The notes: generated from the letters alone by a model not told the origin. 64,000 nucleotides of DNA from Herbaspirillum sp. 3R11 (GCF_004563925.1 NZ_SPNJ01000005.1:368172-432171), one strand, 5' to 3'; numbered from the stretch's first letter, positions 47,968 to 57,235 are shown. A program made the numbers and translations.

Positions 47968-49091
47968 CAGCCGCCGATGTAGGACATTTCGACTTTGCGC
48001 ACTTGCGGCATCGATGTCGTGGACGTGTCTTTCTGTTCGCTGCGCAGTTCGGAATAGCGGTCGCCGCGGCGGCCCCAGATGGCGGCGATGGCGGAGGAGA
48101 TTTCCGCATCGCTGCGCTCGCCGCGCAACAGGCCGCGCAGGTCGTGGCCTTCGCCGGCGAACAGGCAGGTGTAGATCTTTCCTTCAGTCGACAGGCGCGC
48201 GCGGCTGCAATCCTGGCAAAACGCCTGGGTGACGCTGGAGATGACGCCGATTTCGCCACCGCCGTCTTTATAGCGCCAGCGCTGTGCGGTCTCGCCGGTG
48301 TAGTTGGCGTCGATCGCTTCGAGCGGAAGTTCGGCGTGAATGCGGCGGATCACTTCGCTGGACGGCACCACTTCATCCATGCGCCAGCCGTTCGAACTGC
48401 CGACGTCCATGTATTCGATGAAGCGCAGGGTGAACGGCGTGTCCTTGAAGTGACGCGCCATCGCCAGGATTTCGTGGTCGTTGACGCCTTTCTTGACGAC
48501 CATGTTGATCTTGATGGGGCCGAGGCCGACCTTGTGCGCGACATCAAGGCCATGCAGGATCTGCGAAACCGAGACGTCGACATCGTTCATGCGCTTGAAG
48601 TTGGCGTCGTCCAGCGCGTCCAGCGAGACGGTGACGCGCTTGAGGCCGGCATCCTTGAGCGCCTGCGCCTTTTGCGCCAGCAGCGTGCCGTTGGTGGTCA
48701 GGGTCAGGTCGAGCTCGCGACCGTCGGGCGTGCGCAACTCGTGCAGCATGCCGATCAGGCGTTCCAGATGCTTGCGCAACAGCGGCTCGCCGCCGGTCAG
48801 TCGGATCTTCTCGACACCGTGACCGACAAACAGGGTGGCCAGGCGCGTGATTTCTTCAAACGACAGCAGGGAGGAGTGCGGCAGGAAGCTATAGTCCTTG
48901 TCGAACACTTCCTTGGGCATGCAATACACACAGCGAAAATTGCAGCGATCGGTGACCGAAATGCGCAGGTCGTGCAGCGGACGCATCAAGGCATCGGCCA
49001 GGAAGCCGGACGGTGCTTCCAGCAGCGCGGGCACGGCTGCGAGGCTGCCGTTCAGGCGTTCGTCGATGATCGGAATGATGCGTTTGTTCAT
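47967..49091 (-). CDS. moaA: GTP 3',8-cyclase MoaA
   Basis: 374-residue radical SAM enzyme that starts molybdenum cofactor synthesis by rearranging GTP. The radical SAM cluster motif is CNFRCVYC (Cys50, Cys54, Cys57). The second [4Fe-4S] site near the C-terminus is [11 protein letters not shown] with the later TCLFAGEG. The C-terminal Gly-Gly pair (SYIGG), needed for activity in studied MoaA proteins, is intact. First gene of the moaA-mobA-moeA-ALDH run on the minus strand. Confidence 0.96.
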   Translation of the reverse strand: MNKRIIPIIDERLNGSLAAVPALLEAPSGFLADALMRPLHDLRISVTDRCNFRCVYCMPKEVFDKDYSFLPHSSLLSFEEITRLATLFVGHGVEKIRLTGGEPLLRKHLERLIGMLHELRTPDGRELDLTLTTNGTLLAQKAQALKDAGLKRVTVSLDALDDANFKRMNDVDVSVSQILHGLDVAHKVGLGPIKINMVVKKGVNDHEILAMARHFKDTPFTLRFIEYMDVGSSNGWRMDEVVPSSEVIRRIHAELPLEAIDANYTGETAQRWRYKDGGGEIGVISSVTQAFCQDCSRARLSTEGKIYTCLFAGEGHDLRGLLRGERSDAEISSAIAAIWGRRGDRYSELRSEQKDTSTTSMPQVRKVEMSYIGG

Positions 49092-49230
49092 ACTCGCTAC
49101 GATAGCATGCGGCGGAGAATTAGGCAGTGTACAGAGCGGTCGGGGCGATCACGGTACAGTGCGGAAACAGGATGCTATTTACTTGCCAATTTGCAATGGT
49201 GAAAATGCACATTGTGCCGACGACAGACGA

Positions 49231-49260
49231 GAAAAAAGGGAGTTTTCACTCCCTTTTTTC
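49231..49260 (-). terminator. Terminator of rne
   Basis: Perfect 13-bp stem 49231-49243 / 49248-49260 with a GAAA tetraloop on the minus strand and a T-run. It lies 33 bp past the rne stop and separates rne from moaA. Confidence 0.9.
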
Positions 49261-49292
49261 TTTCCTGCGCGATGCTTGTGCTTGCTAAGGCA

Positions 49293-52200
49293 TCAACGAC
49301 GGGTTTCGACCTGGACCAGAGGGTCAGTCGATTGCGGCGGCAATGGCTTGCGTTCACGCGGCACGCGCGGCGCAGGCACGATCTGGGCTGCGGCGGCCTG
49401 GGCTGCGCGCAGTTTTTCCGGATCGGTGCTGGCCAGGGTCAGACCGGCCGACGACAGCATGTCGTTCAGGTCATTCCATTGCTTGCCGTTGGAGGCTGCA
49501 GGAGCAGGGGCTGCAGCGACTGGTGCCGGAGCAGGCGTCGGAGCAACAACTGCCGGAGCCGCTTCAACTGCTTGCGGCGCTGGTGCAACTACGGGCGCAG
49601 CAAGAGCCGGTTCCACGGCTGCCGGGGCAGGCGCTTCGACGGGGGCAACCGCAGCGGACGGAGCAACTTCAGCTACTGGTTCCGCTACGACCGGGGCCGG
49701 CGCTTCGACAGCGGCTACCGTTTCCTGAACACGCGTCACAGCAACCGGTGCAGGCGCAGCTTCGGCCGGCGTTTCAATTGCCGGAGCAGCTTGCACGGCG
49801 ACCGGAGCTTCAGCAGGAGCTGGAGCAGAAGCCGCTGCTGGTGTTGCAGCAGGAGCCTTTTCGTACCATGGACGCTCATTGTCGTCGGCAGGCGCAGCGA
49901 CAGTTGCAGCTGGAGCGGCAACTTGCGCCGACTCTTCGCCATCCGCACCTTCAGCGGATTCGCCATCGGCGTTTTCGCCACCGTTTTCACCGTCACGATC
50001 GCGGCGATTGCGGTTGCGGCCGCCACGACGACGACGACGACGCGGTTCGCCTTCTTCGGTTGTGCCTTCAACTTGATTGCCTGCCACTTGTGCAGTTTCA
50101 GCGCCTTCGACGTCGGTCACTGCGGCAGCAGCAACACCGGTCGCCAGAGCGGCTTCCAATGGCAATCCATCTTCCGCTTTCGGCAGGTCCTTGCGCTCTT
50201 CGCGTGGTGGACGCGGCGTGCGCGGTTGACGTGGTTCACGTGCTTCGCTGCCTTCGCGCGGCTCGCGGTTTTCGCGTGGTTCGCGGGCTTCCTTCGGCTC
50301 ACGCGGTTCACGGCCTTCGCGCGGCTGGCGTGGTTCACGCGGTTCGCGCGGCTCACGATCATTGCGACCTTCTGCGCCTTCACGCGGCTCGCGTGGTTCG
50401 CGGGCTTCCTTCGGTTCACGCGGTGGGCGCGGCGGACGGGCTGGCTTGCCTTCGTATTCCTGCTTGCCGGATTCGTCGCGGGCGGCTTTCTCAGGTGCTG
50501 CGCCGTCGCGCTCTTCGCGCTCGTTGCGGTTGCGGCCGTTGCGGTTGCGACCGTTACGGTTGCGGCCGTTGCGGTCGGCGTGATCGCGTTTTTGCGGGCT
50601 CTTGGTGTCGGCTGGTGCGGCGACAGGCGTCGCTTCAACCGGCTTGGTGCGGAAGAAGCTCCAGATCTTGCTGAAGAAGCCCGACTCAGGCGCCAGTGTC
50701 GGCGGCTGCTCAACCGGTGCTGCCACCTTGCGCTCGACGATAGGAGCTGGCTGGTCAGGGGTGATGCCCTTGACGACGGCTTCCTGGCGCGGCTTGACGT
50801 CTTCCTTCTGGCGCTTGCTGTAACCGATGTCGGTTTCGGCTTGTTCTGCCATGGCGTAGCTGGCTTGCGCGTCATCCAGGCGTGGATCGTCGTGCTTGAT
50901 GCGCTCGAGCTTGTAATGCGGGGTTTCCAGATGCTTGTTCGGGATCATGATGACCGTCACGCGGTGGCGTGTTTCGATCTTCAGGATTTCGCCGCGCTTT
51001 TCGTTCAACAGGAAAGCGGCGACGTCGACCGGCGCCTGGACGTGAATGGCGGCCGAGTTTTCCTTCATTGCCTCTTCCTGGATGATGCGCAGGACTTGCA
51101 ATGCGGACGATTCGGTATCGCGGATGTGGCCGGTGCCGTTGCAGCGCGGGCAGGTCACGTGGCTGCCTTCGGACAGCGACGGACGCAGGCGCTGGCGCGA
51201 CAATTCCATCAGGCCGAAGCGCGAGATCTTGCCCATCTGGACGCGGGCACGGTCGTGGTGCAGGGCGTCTTTCAGGCGGGATTCGACTTCACGCTGATTC
51301 TTGGCGTTTTCCATGTCGATGAAGTCGATGACGATCAGGCCGCCCAGATCGCGCAAGCGCAATTGGCGGGCCACTTCGTCGGCGGCTTCAAGGTTGGTGT
51401 AGAACGCGGTGGTTTCGATGTCGGAGCCGCGGGTGGCGCGCGCCGAGTTGACGTCGACGGAGACCAGGGCTTCGGTGTGATCGATCACGATGGCGCCGCC
51501 GGAAGGCAACGGCACGGTGCGCGAGTACGCGGTTTCGATCTGGTGTTCGATCTGGAAGCGCGAGAACAGCGGCACGTCGTCGTGGTAGCGCTTGACGCGG
51601 TGGACCATGTCCGGCATCACGTGCGCCATGAACTGCTGGGCTTGTTCGTGGATGTCGTCGGTGTCGATCAGGATTTCGCCGATGTCAGGCTGGAAATAGT
51701 CGCGGATCGCGCGGATCACCAGGGACGATTCCTGATAAATCAGGAACGCGCCGGAACCGGACTGGCCGGCGCCTTCGATGGCGCGCCAGAGTTGCATCAG
51801 GTAGTTCAGATCCCACTGCAGTTCGTCGACGTTGCGGCCGATGCCTGCGGTGCGGGCGATGACGGACATGCCGTTGGGCAGGTCCAGCTTGTCCATGGTT
51901 TCGCGCAGTTCCTGGCGATCTTCGCCTTCGACACGGCGCGATACGCCGCCGCCGCGCGGGTTGTTCGGCATCAGGACCAGGTAACGGCCGGCCAGGGAGA
52001 TGAACGAGGTCAGGGCTGCGCCCTTGTTGCCGCGTTCTTCCTTCTCAACCTGGACGATGATTTCCTGGCCTTCGCGCAGGGCTTCCTTGATGGAAGCGTT
52101 GCGGACGTCGATGCCTTCCTTGAAATAGGTGCGGGCAACTTCCTTGAATGGCAGGAAGCCGTGGCGCTCTTCGCCGTAATTGACAAAGCAGGCTTCGAGC

Positions 52201-52355
52201 GATGGCTCGATGCGGGTGATGACGCCTTTGTAAATGTTGGATTTACGCTGTTCGCGTCCGGTGGCTTCGATATCGATGTCGATCAGTTTTTGACCGTCAA
52301 CGATGGCTACGCGCAATTCTTCCTGCTGCGTAGCATTGAACAACATACGTTTCAT
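49293..52355 (-). CDS. rne: Ribonuclease E
   Basis: 1020-residue endoribonuclease that starts mRNA decay and processes rRNA and tRNA. The N-terminal half has the S1 domain (residues ~35-120), 5' sensor and catalytic DNase I-like part with the Mg ligands in SVDVNSARATRG and VIDFIDM, and the Zn-link CPRCNGTG near residue 405. The C-terminal half is a disordered scaffold: Arg/Asn repeats (NGRNRNGRNRN), Pro/Arg/Glu repeats (REPREPREPR), an RRRRRR-type basic block and a long Ala/Pro stretch before a short conserved tail. GGAG lies 6 nt before the ATG. Strong shadow frames on the opposite strand are not genes. Confidence 0.96.
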   Translation of the reverse strand: MKRMLFNATQQEELRVAIVDGQKLIDIDIEATGREQRKSNIYKGVITRIEPSLEACFVNYGEERHGFLPFKEVARTYFKEGIDVRNASIKEALREGQEIIVQVEKEERGNKGAALTSFISLAGRYLVLMPNNPRGGGVSRRVEGEDRQELRETMDKLDLPNGMSVIARTAGIGRNVDELQWDLNYLMQLWRAIEGAGQSGSGAFLIYQESSLVIRAIRDYFQPDIGEILIDTDDIHEQAQQFMAHVMPDMVHRVKRYHDDVPLFSRFQIEHQIETAYSRTVPLPSGGAIVIDHTEALVSVDVNSARATRGSDIETTAFYTNLEAADEVARQLRLRDLGGLIVIDFIDMENAKNQREVESRLKDALHHDRARVQMGKISRFGLMELSRQRLRPSLSEGSHVTCPRCNGTGHIRDTESSALQVLRIIQEEAMKENSAAIHVQAPVDVAAFLLNEKRGEILKIETRHRVTVIMIPNKHLETPHYKLERIKHDDPRLDDAQASYAMAEQAETDIGYSKRQKEDVKPRQEAVVKGITPDQPAPIVERKVAAPVEQPPTLAPESGFFSKIWSFFRTKPVEATPVAAPADTKSPQKRDHADRNGRNRNGRNRNGRNRNEREERDGAAPEKAARDESGKQEYEGKPARPPRPPREPKEAREPREPREGAEGRNDREPREPREPRQPREGREPREPKEAREPRENREPREGSEAREPRQPRTPRPPREERKDLPKAEDGLPLEAALATGVAAAAVTDVEGAETAQVAGNQVEGTTEEGEPRRRRRRGGRNRNRRDRDGENGGENADGESAEGADGEESAQVAAPAATVAAPADDNERPWYEKAPAATPAAASAPAPAEAPVAVQAAPAIETPAEAAPAPVAVTRVQETVAAVEAPAPVVAEPVAEVAPSAAVAPVEAPAPAAVEPALAAPVVAPAPQAVEAAPAVVAPTPAPAPVAAAPAPAASNGKQWNDLNDMLSSAGLTLASTDPEKLRAAQAAAAQIVPAPRVPRERKPLPPQSTDPLVQVETRR
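50200..50575 (-). repeat. Arg/Glu/Pro and Arg/Asn coding repeats in RNase E scaffold
   Basis: In-frame short repeats: REPREPREPR-type units across about 50200-50440 and NGRNR units at about 50520-50575 (all minus strand). They form a basic, disordered RNA-binding-like segment. The repeat number could vary between strains. Confidence 0.85.
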
Positions 52356-53039
52356 GTTTCACTCCGTGGCACTGAGGCCGCTTTATTGACGCACGATGAA
52401 TGCATCAAAAGTACAAGGATGTACGCGAGAACGAAGTGATTGGGGGAGGGAATTGCCTTAGTGTGTGGAGCGCGCCAGGGTGGCGGCACTCATGCACAAC
52501 GGGGCGCGGATGCGGTGAACCGGGAAGCCGAGCAGCTCCGTATCCACGCGCGCCGTTCCGCATGGAGCGGTCACGGCAGCTGTGGACGGTAAGCTATATG
52601 TTTGAGCCAAACGAAGCATTATTCTAAAAGTTGGCAAATCGGCGAATCGGGTTCACTTGCATCAACCGGCAAGCACTTCGTTTTTCAACTGAAGGTCTTG
52701 CCAGACTTTATCCTGATAATCCAAGCACATCTGTTCAACATCCAAGTGCGTTATCCGATTGCAACTGCGGTGCAAACTGGACTCGCGCAGGGATGATGCG
52801 TACACGTTTTTAAGGAACCGTCCAATCGCGCGGAGAAATGTCGCGTCCACAATGTCTTCGTAGGGTGTACGAGGCTTGCCGACAGGACCCTGTCGCCGCA
52901 TGCTGCGATTTTTAATGGTTCCCCCCATCAAATTTGCAAATTAGCGAGGCTGATGAAGACGCCTCTGTGTAGAATGGTCTTTTTTATTCTTACACTGACA
53001 CCGGTTTTCTGACCAGCGTCGAGCGATTATATATTCAAA
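52356..53039. other. 684-bp rne/rluC divergent intergenic region
   Basis: It contains the rne Shine-Dalgarno (GGAG, minus) and a long probable rne 5' leader. I see a 12-bp palindrome AATTTGCAAATT at 52931-52942 and a small GC hairpin CGACAGG/CCTGTCG at 52880-52895. No promoter matches well enough to call on either strand. An 89-codon minus-strand ORF (52662-52931) has poor codon use and no Shine-Dalgarno. Long leaders of rne genes often carry autoregulatory structure, but this is inference here. Confidence 0.5.
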
Positions 53040-54071
53040 ATGAAGGACTTAGCGAGATTTTCTGGGAAGACGCCTGAAAAGCCTGAATCACCCGCGTCGA
53101 CCCAATCTGCACCTGCTTCGCCGCAAGTCCAGCTGCTCACGATTTCGGAAGAGGAAGCCGGTCAGCGCATCGACAATTTCCTCTTGCGCGTCTGCAAAGG
53201 CGTGCCCAAAAGCCATATCTACCGTGTCCTGCGTTCCGGCGAAGTACGTGTCAACAAAGGCCGTATCGACCAGACTTATCGTCTGCAAGACGGGGATATC
53301 CTGCGCGTGCCGCCGATCCGCATTGCCGAAAAGGCATCTGCTGCGGTGGCTCCCGGCGCCGAATTCAAGATATTGCTCGAAGACAATCATCTGCTCATCA
53401 TCGACAAGCCGACCGGCGTGGCCGTGCATGGCGGATCCGGCGTCAGCTACGGCGTCATCGAGCAATTGCGCGCCTCGCGTCCGGACGCCAAATTCCTGGA
53501 ACTGGTACACCGGCTTGACCGCGACACCTCGGGTGTTTTGTTGCTGGCCAAGAAACGTTCGGCGCTGACCAACCTGCATGAGCAGATGCGCGACGGCCTG
53601 ACCGACAAACGCTACCTGACGCTGATTCACGGCGACTGGAAAAACGCCCGCCAGCACATCAAGTTGCCGCTGCACAAGTACAGCACAGCCGAAGGTGAGC
53701 GTCGCGTGCGGGTGCAGGAGGACGGCCAGGCGTCGCACACGGTGTTTTCCCTGATCCGGCGCTATGGCGAATTCGCTTTGCTGGAAGCGGAACTGAAAAC
53801 CGGTCGCACCCATCAGATACGCGTGCATTTGTCTGCCAGCGGTTTTCCCATCGTGGGCGACGACAAGTACGGTGATTTCCCCCTGAACAAGTCCTTGCAG
53901 AAAGCCGACGGCGAGAGGATCGCGTTCAAGCGCATGTTCCTGCACGCGCATCAGATCAGTTTTACGCATCCCGATAGCGGCAAGACAGTGACCCTGAAGG
54001 CCGGTTTGCCGCCCGAATGCCAGCGCTTCCTTAAGAGCCTGGAAGGCCTTGATGCGGCGTCCGCAGTTTGA
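53040..54071 (+). CDS. rluC: Ribosomal large subunit pseudouridine synthase RluC
   Basis: 343-residue pseudouridine synthase; RluC modifies U955, U2504 and U2580 of 23S rRNA by family knowledge. It has an S4 RNA-binding domain at residues ~40-95 (GQRIDNFLLRVCKGVPKSHI) and the RluA-type catalytic domain with HRLDRDTSGVLLLAK; the catalytic Asp is residue 160. The start at ATG 53040 is the only good option in frame; the N-terminal ~28 residues are a Pro/Ser-rich extension. First gene of the rluC-HAD-Rieske-sppA unit. Confidence 0.94.
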   Translation: MKDLARFSGKTPEKPESPASTQSAPASPQVQLLTISEEEAGQRIDNFLLRVCKGVPKSHIYRVLRSGEVRVNKGRIDQTYRLQDGDILRVPPIRIAEKASAAVAPGAEFKILLEDNHLLIIDKPTGVAVHGGSGVSYGVIEQLRASRPDAKFLELVHRLDRDTSGVLLLAKKRSALTNLHEQMRDGLTDKRYLTLIHGDWKNARQHIKLPLHKYSTAEGERRVRVQEDGQASHTVFSLIRRYGEFALLEAELKTGRTHQIRVHLSASGFPIVGDDKYGDFPLNKSLQKADGERIAFKRMFLHAHQISFTHPDSGKTVTLKAGLPPECQRFLKSLEGLDAASAV

Positions 54072-54120
54072 TCGGACCGCGGGCCGGCACACGATTTTTG
54101 AATATGTTGAAAAGTGAAAC

Positions 54121-54780
54121 ATGGCAAGAAAGCAATTTGACCTGATCGTCTTCGATTGGGATGGCACGTTGATGGACAGCACCTCGACGATCGTACGTTG
54201 CATCCAGGCCGCCGCGCGCGACCTGGGCCTGCCGATTCCCGACAAGAGTGCGGCTTCCTACGTGATCGGGCTGGGCCTGCAGGACGCGATGCAGGCGGCG
54301 ATTCCGGACGTCGATCCGAAATACTATCCGCGCATCGTTGAGCGCTATCGCCACCATTACCTGGGCCAGGACAAAGACCTGAGCCTGTTCGACGGCGTGC
54401 GCGAAATGCTCGACGACCTCGGACAGCAAGGCTATTTCCTCGCCGTCGCCACAGGCAAGAGCCGCGTCGGTCTCAACCGCGCGCTCAACAGTACCAATCT
54501 GCTGTCGGTCTTCGACGCCACGCGCTGCGCGGACGAGACGTTTTCCAAGCCGCATCCGGCCATGTTGCAGGAACTCACACGTGAACTCGGCCAGGAAATG
54601 GGCCGCACGCTAATGATCGGCGACACCACCCACGATTTGCAGATGGCGCTTAATGCAGGTGCAGCCGGGGTTGCGGTAGAATTCGGCGCGCATCCGGTGG
54701 AACAGTTGCAGGCGCTCAATCCGCTGTATTCTGCCGGTTCCATCAAAGTGCTGCACCAATGGCTCAATGACAACGCTTAG
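54121..54780 (+). CDS. HAD-IA phosphatase (phosphoglycolate-phosphatase-like)
   Basis: 219-residue haloacid-dehalogenase phosphatase with motif I FDWDGTL (Asp12 nucleophile, Asp14), motif II region AVATGKS, motif III Lys in FSKPHP and motif IV IGDTTHDLQMA. It is of the Gph/YieH type with a C1 cap domain. The physiological substrate is not clear; in betaproteobacteria the gene between rluC and a Rieske gene is often annotated phosphoglycolate phosphatase. The start lies 49 bp after rluC and the Rieske gene follows 11 bp after its stop. Confidence 0.9.
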   Translation: MARKQFDLIVFDWDGTLMDSTSTIVRCIQAAARDLGLPIPDKSAASYVIGLGLQDAMQAAIPDVDPKYYPRIVERYRHHYLGQDKDLSLFDGVREMLDDLGQQGYFLAVATGKSRVGLNRALNSTNLLSVFDATRCADETFSKPHPAMLQELTRELGQEMGRTLMIGDTTHDLQMALNAGAAGVAVEFGAHPVEQLQALNPLYSAGSIKVLHQWLNDNA

Positions 54781-54791
54781 GAAACCCGGCT

Positions 54792-55163
54792 ATGGAAGAA
54801 GTGTTGATTCCGGTATGCGCCTCGACTGAGATCGAGGAGGGCGGCAAAGGCCGTCGCTTTGCGGTATCGGTACACGGCGACGACGCTACCGGCTTCGTGG
54901 TGCGCTACGGCGGCGCGGTCTACGGTTACCTGAACCGCTGCGCCCACGTACCGATCGAGCTGGATTGGGCAGAGGGCGAGTTCTTCGAATCCAGCGGCCT
55001 GTATCTCATGTGCGCAACACACGGCGCGGTATATGCGCCCGATACCGGCAAATGCGAAGGCGGCCCTTGTACGGGTGCGCGTTTGCGTAAGATCATGGTG
55101 TTTGAAAAAGACGGCGCCATCTTCTGGGCGCCCGACGATTATGTAAGGCCCGCGCTGGCATAA
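54792..55163 (+). CDS. Rieske [2Fe-2S] domain protein
   Basis: 123-residue small Rieske ferredoxin-like protein. The cluster ligands are Cys50 and His52 (CAH) and Cys74 and His77 (CATH), with the expected second-loop GxVY continuation. Two extra Cys (88 and 93, CEGGPC) lie after the cluster and are unusual. There is no signal peptide, so it is cytoplasmic. No dioxygenase or reductase gene is nearby, so its redox partner is unknown. It is in a tight operon with the HAD phosphatase and the S49 peptidase. Confidence 0.9.
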   Translation: MEEVLIPVCASTEIEEGGKGRRFAVSVHGDDATGFVVRYGGAVYGYLNRCAHVPIELDWAEGEFFESSGLYLMCATHGAVYAPDTGKCEGGPCTGARLRKIMVFEKDGAIFWAPDDYVRPALA

Positions 55164-55239
55164 GCCATGCGGGAACCCCGGCAGCCCTCGCCAGCAGTGC
55201 ATAAGCTGGCATCGGCAGGCTGCCGTTCCGAGTGACGAT

Positions 55240-56280
55240 ATGAGCAATAACGAATTTGAAAATCCCGAAGCACAACCGCCCAAACCGGCTGAACCGGTGC
55301 CGCCCACTACCGGCACTGCAACGACGGTAGTCGCGGAAGAAAAGAAGGGCGGCTGGGAGCGCGACGTGCTGGAAAAGCTGGCCCTCTTCGCCGTCAAGGA
55401 ACAACGTGCGCGCCGCCGCTGGAGCATCTTCTTCAAGATCGCCGGCCTGGCCGTGCTCGTGTTCGTGGTCTGGAGCGCCTTCAACTACACCAAGTCGGAA
55501 GCGGAGCCGGTCGGTACCCATACCGCGCTGGTGGAAATCTCCGGCACCATCGAAGCCGAAGGCCGGGGTTCGGCTGCAGCCGTGATTCCGGCGCTGGACA
55601 AGGCGTTCGCCGCCGACGATTCGCTCGGCGTGATCCTCAAGATCAACAGCCCCGGCGGCAGCCCGGTCCAGGCCGGCATGATCAACGATGAAATCGTGCG
55701 CCTGCGCAAGCAATACCCGAAGAAGCCGCTGTACGTCGTGGTCGAGGAAATGTGCGCCTCCGGCGGTTATTACATCGCCGCGGCGGCCGACAAGATCTAC
55801 GTCAACAAGGCCAGCATCGTTGGCTCCATCGGCGTGCTGATGGATGGTTTCGGCTTCACCGGCCTGATGGACAAGGTCGGCGTCGAGCGCCGTCTGCTGA
55901 CTGCCGGTGAGAACAAGGGTTTCCTCGATCCGTTCAGCGCCCAGAATCCTAAGCAGAAGGAATACGCGCAGCAGATGCTCAACGAAATCCATCAACAATT
56001 CATCGACGTGGTGCGCAAAGGCCGCGGCCAACGCCTGAAGGAAACGCCGGAGACTTTCTCCGGCCTGTTCTGGACCGGTTCGAAGGCGGTTGAGATGGGC
56101 CTGGCCGATGGTTTCGGCACCGTCGACAGCGTCGCGCGCGACGTCATCAAAGCGGAAGACCTGGTTGACTACACCCAGACCGAAGGCTTGCCTGAGCGCG
56201 TGCTCAAGAAGTTCGGCGTGGCGGTCGGCAGCGGCGTCGCCAAATCGATGGTGGGCAGCAACGGATTGCAACTGCGCTGA
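55240..56280 (+). CDS. S49 signal-peptide-peptidase-like protease (SppA family)
   Basis: 346-residue inner-membrane serine protease with a Ser-Lys dyad. It has a Pro-rich N-terminal cytoplasmic region, one membrane helix at residues ~68-86 (FFKIAGLAVLVFVVWSAF), then the S49 domain. NSPGGSPVQAG precedes the catalytic Ser174 (CASGGYY), and the general-base Lys226 is in GENKGFLDPF. It is a single-domain short SppA, unlike the two-domain E. coli enzyme of about 618 residues. It degrades remnant signal peptides or damaged membrane proteins by family analogy. Last gene of the rluC operon, closed by a strong terminator. Confidence 0.92.
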   Translation: MSNNEFENPEAQPPKPAEPVPPTTGTATTVVAEEKKGGWERDVLEKLALFAVKEQRARRRWSIFFKIAGLAVLVFVVWSAFNYTKSEAEPVGTHTALVEISGTIEAEGRGSAAAVIPALDKAFAADDSLGVILKINSPGGSPVQAGMINDEIVRLRKQYPKKPLYVVVEEMCASGGYYIAAAADKIYVNKASIVGSIGVLMDGFGFTGLMDKVGVERRLLTAGENKGFLDPFSAQNPKQKEYAQQMLNEIHQQFIDVVRKGRGQRLKETPETFSGLFWTGSKAVEMGLADGFGTVDSVARDVIKAEDLVDYTQTEGLPERVLKKFGVAVGSGVAKSMVGSNGLQLR

Positions 56281-56295
56281 TTCTGCAGTTCACGT

Positions 56296-56337
56296 AAAAC
56301 AGCCGGCGGAGATGATCGCATCTCCGCCGGCTGTTTT
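56296..56337. terminator. Long terminator between sppA-like and RsmI-like genes
   Basis: 19-bp perfect stem 56296-56314 / 56319-56337 with the 4-nt loop ATCG, A-run on the left and T-run on the right. It lies between convergent genes and can act both ways. Confidence 0.94.
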
Positions 56338-56354
56338 TATTTCCGTACGAGGAT

Positions 56355-57107
56355 TTATTCGGCCAGCAACAGGAACACCGTCGGTTTCTTGTGAAAGTCT
56401 GGTGTCTTGCCGGCGCCAAGTTCGCTTTTCCATTTGGCGGCAGTCTGCGTGCGGATTGCTTCGCTCGCCAAGGTCAGGTCGGTCGCCACGCTGATCAGCG
56501 TGTTGCCGTTGCAGGCAGTTGCCAAGGCTTCCAGCATCGCGCCGTTGCGATAAGGCGTTTCGATCAGCAATTGGGTCTGTTTTTCCTGGCGCGAACGATC
56601 TTCCAGTTGCTTGATGCGTTTGGCGCGTTGTGCGGCGTCGGTCGGCAGATAGCCGTTGAAGGCGAAACTCTGGCCGTTGAGGCCGCTGCTCATGACCGCC
56701 AGCAACAGCGACGACGGTCCCACCAGCGGGCGTACCTGGATGCCGTGCTGATGCGCCAAGCGCACCAGGTTGGCGCCGGGGTCGGCCACCGCCGGCACGC
56801 CTGCTTCCGAGATCAGTCCGGCATCTTGCCCGGCCAGCAGCGGCGCCAGCAAGGTCGGCAAGGCCGCGGCTTCGGTGTTGACGTTGAGTTCGGCGATGCG
56901 GATTTCCTGCAAGGGTTTGGCCAGCGGATGATGCACATTGACCAACTTGAGGAAGGCGCGCGTGGTCTTTGCGTTTTCCGCGATGAAATACTCGAGGCGT
57001 GCGGCCAGCGCCTGTACCTCGGTCGGCAGGATGGATGCCAGCACGTTGCTGTCCGCCGTATCGGCGGGGCCCAGCGTATTGGGCACAAGATAAAGAATAC
57101 CGGGCAT
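56355..57107 (-). CDS. RsmI-family SAM-dependent methyltransferase
   Basis: 250-residue tetrapyrrole-methylase-fold protein of COG0313. It has the N-terminal YLVPNTLG, ISEAGVPAVADPGANLVRLA (the SAM-binding signature of the fold) and VGPSSLLLAVMSSGLNG. It looks like the shorter RsmI paralogue often found next to the sppA/rluC cluster in betaproteobacteria, not the canonical 16S rRNA C1402 methyltransferase RsmI (which begins LYVVATPIGNL). The substrate is therefore uncertain. It is divergent from ppx across 199 bp. Confidence 0.87.
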   Translation of the reverse strand: MPGILYLVPNTLGPADTADSNVLASILPTEVQALAARLEYFIAENAKTTRAFLKLVNVHHPLAKPLQEIRIAELNVNTEAAALPTLLAPLLAGQDAGLISEAGVPAVADPGANLVRLAHQHGIQVRPLVGPSSLLLAVMSSGLNGQSFAFNGYLPTDAAQRAKRIKQLEDRSRQEKQTQLLIETPYRNGAMLEALATACNGNTLISVATDLTLASEAIRTQTAAKWKSELGAGKTPDFHKKPTVFLLLAE

Positions 57108-57201
57108 GTCTAAGTCGTTAAAATAAGGGCTGGCGCTATTAGACCTGATTTCACCGCTGCCTGCGAGCTTTCGGCGGGTTTGTCGGGCAAGTCTTATACG
57201 G

Positions 57202-57235
57202 TTGTCATGAAACTGTCATGCTAGGCAACTATTGT
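57202..57235 (+). promoter_or_regulatory. Pho box and -10 of ppx
   Basis: TTGTCAT (57202-57208), GAAA, CTGTCAT (57213-57219): two 7-bp direct repeats on an 11-nt period, a near-perfect PhoB box. A -10 TATTGT (57230-57235) begins 11 nt after the second repeat, the spacing expected when PhoB replaces the -35. Points to phosphate-starvation control of ppx, about 70 bp downstream. Confidence 0.85.

Noticed and set aside
49212..52439. 1075-codon open frame on the plus strand opposite rne
   Set aside because: It is the antisense shadow of the GC-rich, repetitive rne gene; the translation is low complexity (Arg/Ser/Trp-rich) with no domain, and rne itself is unmistakable.
52662..52931. 89-codon minus-strand ORF in the rne leader region
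   Set aside because: No Shine-Dalgarno, codon use unlike neighbouring genes, no recognisable sequence; more likely untranslated leader.
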